DNA from: Mesorhizobium sp. L-2-11 | GTDB taxonomy: Bacteria; Pseudomonadota; Alphaproteobacteria; Rhizobiales; Rhizobiaceae | Direction of reading: 5' to 3' | DNA: 64,000 nt | Assembly (NCBI RefSeq): GCF_016756595.1 | Contig: NZ_AP023257.1 | Span: 1,517,001-1,581,000 of the forward strand | Shown here: positions 60,334 through 64,000 of the stretch, piece by piece | How the letters are laid out: each line of letters begins with the position of its first letter | Numbering within the stretch: the stretch's first letter is position 1 | Program-made: the position numbers and the translations under genes | Notes under the pieces: model-generated | Told to the model about the DNA's origin: nothing | What the model saw: the letters and a program-made list of their open reading frames with translations, nothing else | The model's database searches: none

Positions 60334-60954
60334 ATGGCTGGTAAGAAGATATTGATGCTCGTTGGCGAGTTCAGCGAGGAATACGAGATTTTCGTCTTTG
60401 AACAGGCCATGCATGCGGTCGGCCACACGGTCCATGTCGTGTGTCCCGACAAGAAGTCAGGCGATATCCTGAAGACGTCGCTGCACGACTTCGAGGGCCA
60501 CCAGACCTATACGGAAAAGCTCGGCCACGATTATATCCTCAACAAGACGTTTTCCGAGGTGAATCCAGCTGAATACGATGCCGTCTACGCGGCAGGCGGG
60601 CGCGGGCCGGAATATATCCGTATCGACAAGCGCGTGCAGGCGCTGGTGCGGCATTTCCACGAGACCGGCAAGCCGATCTTCACCATCTGCCACGGCGCCC
60701 AGATCCTGATGGCGGTCGACGGCGTGCTGCGTGGCAGGGAGGTCGCGGCGCTGCAGTATTGCGAGCCGGAAGTCACGCTCGCCGGCGGAACCTACATCGA
60801 TGTCGCGCCGACCGGCGCCCATGTCGACGGCAATCTGGTGTCGGCCAAGGGCTGGCCGGGGCTGGCCGCCTTCATGCGCGAATGCCTGAAAGTGCTCGGC
60901 ACCGAGATTCGTCACGGCGAGATCCTGATGCGCGACGAACGCCAGGCGGCTTGA
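60334..60954 (+). CDS. DJ-1/PfpI-family protein
   Basis: 206 residues of the class I glutamine amidotransferase-like DJ-1/PfpI family. The nucleophile Cys119 lies in FTICHGAQIL, with the nearby Glu in GEFSEEYE. Such proteins are reported as chaperones, proteases or glyoxalase-like enzymes; the exact role is open. AGGAGGAACC precedes ATG 60334. The convergent terminator at 60969-60993 separates it from the desaturase gene. Confidence 0.85.
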   Translation: MAGKKILMLVGEFSEEYEIFVFEQAMHAVGHTVHVVCPDKKSGDILKTSLHDFEGHQTYTEKLGHDYILNKTFSEVNPAEYDAVYAAGGRGPEYIRIDKRVQALVRHFHETGKPIFTICHGAQILMAVDGVLRGREVAALQYCEPEVTLAGGTYIDVAPTGAHVDGNLVSAKGWPGLAAFMRECLKVLGTEIRHGEILMRDERQAA

Positions 60955-60968
60955 GCCAGTTTTCGAAA

Positions 60969-60993
60969 ACCGCCGCACCTGCGGTGCGGCGGT
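60969..60993. terminator. Hairpin terminator between convergent genes
   Basis: ACCGCCGCACC / GGTGCGGCGGT form a perfect 11-base stem with a 3-base loop between the DJ-1 and desaturase stops. Flanking T-runs are short (TTTT on the left for the minus strand). Confidence 0.65.
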
Positions 60994-60998
60994 GCGCT

Positions 60999-62021
60999 TT
61001 ACGCAGTCATCCGCGCTTCGCGAAACGACACCAGCTTGCTGCGACTCTCATCCCACAGCGCCAGCTTGACGCAGCGCAGGCTGTCGAGAAGCGTGACGCG
61101 ACCAATTTCGCGCAGCTCCGGATAGTCCCTCAGCACCTCCTGCAGACGATAGCACGGCACCTTGGCGGAGAGGTGGTGCACGTGATGGACGCCGATATTG
61201 CCGGTGAACCAGTTCAGTACCGGCGGCAGGTCGTAATAGGACGAGCCGTGCAGGGCTGCATGCTGGAACTCCCATTCGGAGTCCTTTGCCCACTCTGTCT
61301 CTTCGAACTGGTGCTGGACATAGAACAGCCAGATGCCGGCAGAACCAGCGAGAACGACGATCGGCAAATGGACGACCAGGAACGCTTCGAGACCGACGAA
61401 CCACACGAGTGCGGCGGCGGCGACCGCGATGGCCGCGTTGGTGGCCATTGAGGACACCCAGGGGGTGAGGCCGCCTCGCATCATGCCGACCGGCAGTCTC
61501 TGCTCAAAGATGAAAAGCCAAATGGGACCGAGGCCGAACATGACGAGCGGATGGCGATAGAGACGATAGGCAAGGCGGCCCCGCCAGGACATTTGCCGAT
61601 ATTCCGCGACAGTCAGCGTCTTGATGTCGCCGGTGCCGCGCTCATCGAGATTGCCGGCGCTGGCGTGATGGGTTGCGTGGGCACGTCGCCAGCAATCGTA
61701 AGGCGTCAACGTCAGGATGCCCAGGCCGCGGCCGATCCAGTCGTCGGCGGTGCGGTTGGCGAAGAAGGAACCGTGGCCGCAATCGTGCTGGATCATGAAG
61801 ATCCGCACCAGAAAGCCGGCGGCCGGAAGGATGAGGATCAGACCCCACCAATGACCATAGGCATAGGCAGCCGAGGACAGGGCCCACAGCGTGGCAAAGG
61901 GGATGAGCGTGATGGCAAGTTCGACGGCGCTGCGCCGCCTGTCAGGTTTCTTGTAGCGCGCCAGGATTTTCAACCAGGCACGTTTGCTGTTCGCTACAGC
62001 TTCGGGGGAAATCATGTTCAT
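60999..62021 (-). CDS. Membrane fatty acid desaturase
   Basis: 340 residues from ATG 62021; ATG 62042 would add 7. The three di-iron His boxes are present: HDCGHGS, HATHH and HHVHH, with about four membrane helices between them. It belongs to the acyl-lipid desaturase group (Des/omega type) and would insert a double bond into membrane acyl chains. No regulator is adjacent. It is alone on the minus strand, convergent with the DJ-1 gene. Confidence 0.88.
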   Translation of the reverse strand: MNMISPEAVANSKRAWLKILARYKKPDRRRSAVELAITLIPFATLWALSSAAYAYGHWWGLILILPAAGFLVRIFMIQHDCGHGSFFANRTADDWIGRGLGILTLTPYDCWRRAHATHHASAGNLDERGTGDIKTLTVAEYRQMSWRGRLAYRLYRHPLVMFGLGPIWLFIFEQRLPVGMMRGGLTPWVSSMATNAAIAVAAAALVWFVGLEAFLVVHLPIVVLAGSAGIWLFYVQHQFEETEWAKDSEWEFQHAALHGSSYYDLPPVLNWFTGNIGVHHVHHLSAKVPCYRLQEVLRDYPELREIGRVTLLDSLRCVKLALWDESRSKLVSFREARMTA

Positions 62022-62180
62022 CAGGAAGCATAGACGGACCATTTCGTCGCCGCAAGGCAGGCATCACGCCAGGTTACTGCGGGTAATTGTCGCGCGACGC
62101 GCAGCGCGTGAGGTGTAGCAATGTGGAAGGGCATGCTTGGCACCCGGGCCGGCACGCAATGTCAGGCGAAGGTATTTCGA

Positions 62181-62417
62181 CTACCGCTGGCGGCGACTGG
62201 CGGCTACGCTGCTTTCGATGCCGTCCATGCGGTCGAGCAATTCCTTGAAACGGTCGGGAATGTCGTTCTCAGTCCGGAAAGCCGGCAACGCACGCAGAAA
62301 GCGTATCGTCGCCTCGGTGCCGAACTGGCGCCTCAGGCCGGCCGCGAGCCGCTCACGTTTTTCGTCATCGTTGCGCGCGCCATTATTGCCACGGTCGCCA
62401 TTGTTGCGGGTCGCCAT
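62181..62417 (-). CDS. Small hypothetical protein, 78 residues
   Basis: 78 residues from ATG 62417 (MATRNNGDRGNNG), charged N-terminus, then helices with LAAGLRRQFGTEATIRFLRA and NDIPDRFKELLDRMD. The IPDRFKELLDRMD end recalls the core of NepR anti-sigma factors (PDRFxxLLxxL), but the spacing to the upstream helix is longer than in NepR, and no phyR or ecfG gene is near. Function unassigned. Confidence 0.5.
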   Translation of the reverse strand: MATRNNGDRGNNGARNDDEKRERLAAGLRRQFGTEATIRFLRALPAFRTENDIPDRFKELLDRMDGIESSVAASRRQR

Positions 62418-62647
62418 CTCAAAATCCTGTATCGGTTTCGAAACTCTCGCGCAGACGAATGGTTCCCCCATCGCAGCATCTTGGCAAGCAAAGCCGGCGG
62501 TTACAGTAAAATTTGAATTAATATCGAAAGGTCTTCATGATGCGTCGTCGAAGCGCGAACGGCCGCTCCAGTATCGCTTGCCCCTTGATTTTTGGCCGCC
62601 AAACCTCGATATCGGGCACAAATCCACACCATTCGAGATGACGGGAA

Positions 62648-63286
62648 ATGGCGATGAGCGACCAGGCAAAAGACGAACGCGCGCCCGATGAAGCCGAGAC
62701 GACCGGGACTGCCACCGAACGCACGGAAGGCAGCGCCGACGGCGACTATGAAGCGCTTGTGCGGCTGCTGAAGGAAAACGACGAGTTGAAGGACCGCGCG
62801 CTCCGCGTCGCAGCAGAGATGGAGAATTTGCGCCGTCGTACTGCCCGTGACGTGCACGATGCACGCGCCTATGCGGTTGCCAATTTCGCCCGTGACATGC
62901 TGTCGGTATCGGACAATCTGCGCCGTGCGCTGGATGCGATCCCGGCTGAGTCCAAGGCGTCGGGTGATGCCGGTTTGAAGTCACTGATCGAGGGCGTCGA
63001 ACTCACCGAGCGCGCCATGCTATCGGCGCTCGAGCGGCACGGAGTGAAGAAGCTCGAGCCGGAAGGCGAGAAGTTCGACCCGAATTTCCATCAGGCGATG
63101 TTCGAGGTTCCCAATCCGGAGGTGCCGGCCAACACGGTGGTCCAAGTCGTGCAGCCCGGCTATTCGATCGGCGAGCGGGTGCTGCGGCCGGCCATGGTCG
63201 GCGTTGCCAAGGGCGGTCCCAAGCATGTGGCTGGTGAAGCGGTCGAGCCAGGGCCGGTGAATGAGCAAGCTGAGAAGGATGCGTAA
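62648..63286 (+). CDS. grpE: Nucleotide exchange factor GrpE
   Basis: 212 residues. A charged N-terminal region leads into the long coiled coil (about 35-110; [20 protein letters not shown]) and the beta-wing domain with [28 protein letters not shown] near residue 118, here noted by its [12 protein letters not shown] core. It releases ADP from DnaK. ATG 62648 or 62654 may be used. No heat-shock gene such as hrcA is adjacent within the window. Confidence 0.92.
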   Translation: MAMSDQAKDERAPDEAETTGTATERTEGSADGDYEALVRLLKENDELKDRALRVAAEMENLRRRTARDVHDARAYAVANFARDMLSVSDNLRRALDAIPAESKASGDAGLKSLIEGVELTERAMLSALERHGVKKLEPEGEKFDPNFHQAMFEVPNPEVPANTVVQVVQPGYSIGERVLRPAMVGVAKGGPKHVAGEAVEPGPVNEQAEKDA

Positions 63287-63288
63287 GT

Positions 63289-63421
63289 TAGGGGAGTAGG
63301 GGAATAGGGCAGTACGGGAGTAGGGAATAACGCTACATACGATAATGTAGAGCAATTGCCTACTCCGGCCGTTGCTTCTTTCCCCCTACTCCCCCACTGC
63401 ATTATTCCCCTACTGCCCTAC
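63289..63421. repeat. Inverted purine/pyrimidine-rich repeat between convergent genes
   Basis: GGGGAGTAGGGGAATAGGGC near the grpE end is mirrored by ATTCCCCTACTGCCCTACTC before the olsB stop. The arms can form a long imperfect hairpin; it probably serves as a bidirectional transcript end. Similar AGTAGGGGAATAGGG strings are a recurring spacer type. Confidence 0.6.
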
Positions 63422-64000
63422 TCAAGCGGCGAAGCGCTGGGCTTCCCCGCCATAATAATTGACGTAGCGGGCGCCGATCTCCTTGACCGGCATCACCACG
63501 AACACGTCGACGGTCGAGAATTCGCGGTCGATGACGCAGCCGTCGCCGATGCGCGCGCCGACGCGCAGATAGCCCTTGACCAGCGGCGGCATCGCCGCGA
63601 TCGCGGCCTTGGCGTTGACCGCCTCGATCGGCATCAAATCCATGGAGCAGTAGCGCCCGGCGACCGCGCGCACGTCCCAGGCCGAGTTCGTCCGGCAGTG
63701 ATGGGCGAGATAGGTCAGCGCTTCGGCGTGCGCCGCCGGCACGGTGCCGGGGAACGAGGCGCAACCGGTCATCACGCCGATCCCATAATGGTTGATATAG
63801 GTCCAAATACCTTGCCAGAGCGCCTCGATGGTGCGCTTCGAGCGGTATTGCGGCAAGACGCAGGAGCGGCCGAGCTCAAGGAAACGCTGGCCGGGGTGGC
63901 GGGCGATAAGATTGGTCAGCTCAAACTCGCCCTCGGAATAGAAGCCGCCGGCCGCTGCCGCGATTTCCTGCCGCAACAGGCGGTAGGTGCCGACAATGCG
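63422..64000 (-). CDS. olsB: OlsB-like L-ornithine N-acyltransferase (partial, runs off the right edge)
   Basis: The last ~192 codons are present; the 5' end lies beyond position 64000, since the frame continues (IVGTYRLLRQE) to the edge. GNAT-family acyltransferase features include GRSCVLPQYRSKRTIEALWQ and MTGCASFPGT, typical of OlsB/hemolysin-like acyltransferases. These attach a 3-hydroxy fatty acid to ornithine, the first step of ornithine-lipid synthesis. The TTG at 63976 is internal, not a start. The downstream partner olsA is not in the window. Confidence 0.8.
   Translation of the reverse strand, partial: RIVGTYRLLRQEIAAAAGGFYSEGEFELTNLIARHPGQRFLELGRSCVLPQYRSKRTIEALWQGIWTYINHYGIGVMTGCASFPGTVPAAHAEALTYLAHHCRTNSAWDVRAVAGRYCSMDLMPIEAVNAKAAIAAMPPLVKGYLRVGARIGDGCVIDREFSTVDVFVVMPVKEIGARYVNYYGGEAQRFAA

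Noticed and set aside
62181..62417. NepR anti-sigma factor
   Set aside because: Only the IPDRFKELLDRMD end is similar. The spacing to the preceding helix is too long, and neither phyR nor an ecfG-type sigma gene is nearby, so the name was not used.

Overview
The window looks like chromosomal DNA of a rhizobial alphaproteobacterium, most probably Mesorhizobium or a close relative. It is GC-rich and dense with ABC sugar-uptake operons under GntR and LacI control. It carries an APS-type CysH with siroheme and sulfite-reductase genes, an OlsB-like acyltransferase, and many short palindromic intergenic repeats of a kind I associate with Mesorhizobium. The genus is inferred from gene content and repeat style; no rRNA or other marker is present.

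Layout: (1) 0.2-8.9 kb: a sugar or sugar-acid catabolic cluster with a ribose-type ABC importer, a zinc alcohol dehydrogenase, an aldo/keto reductase, an altronate dehydratase-family enzyme and a divergent GntR regulator with two DNA-binding domains. (2) 9.5-12.7 kb: a periplasmic copper-handling operon (Cys-rich small protein, PCu(A)C, YcnI, CopC-CopD fusion). (3) 12.9-34.8 kb: gnd, then about 19 kb of accessory DNA, then lacI. The accessory DNA is broken into modules by partial copies of the 3' ends of gnd and lacI. Module A holds a redoxin and an orphan substrate-binding protein overlapping a sensor cyclase. Module B holds a frameshifted alpha/beta hydrolase, a TetR regulator and a large membrane protein. 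Module C holds a four-PAS histidine kinase, two response regulators, two Tat-exported epoxide-hydrolase-like proteins, cupin, VOC and SDR proteins, and a membrane cyclase. (4) 34.8-42.7 kb: a LacI-controlled CUT1 sugar ABC operon with a TIM-barrel isomerase, a Gfo/Idh/MocA dehydrogenase and an aldo/keto reductase. Two matching LacI-type operators lie in the divergent promoter region. (5) 43-64 kb: mostly core genes: zur-like, polA, a likely AbcR-type small RNA, an M20 dipeptidase, an RNase D-like exonuclease, a class A PBP, an SDR, a host-attachment protein, the cysG-cysI-cysH sulfur operon, a DJ-1/PfpI protein, a fatty acid desaturase, grpE and a partial olsB-like gene at the right edge.

The most unusual structure is the gnd-lacI islet. 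Its internal junction (lacI 3' end fused to a gnd fragment across a 5-base GCGCG overlap) is what a tandem duplication or additive recombination of the gnd-lacI interval would leave. The second strongest observation is a 150-nt element upstream of the polA start whose three hairpins each expose a C-rich loop, at the locus where AbcR small RNAs sit in Sinorhizobium. No transposase, integrase, tRNA, rRNA or CRISPR array was seen.
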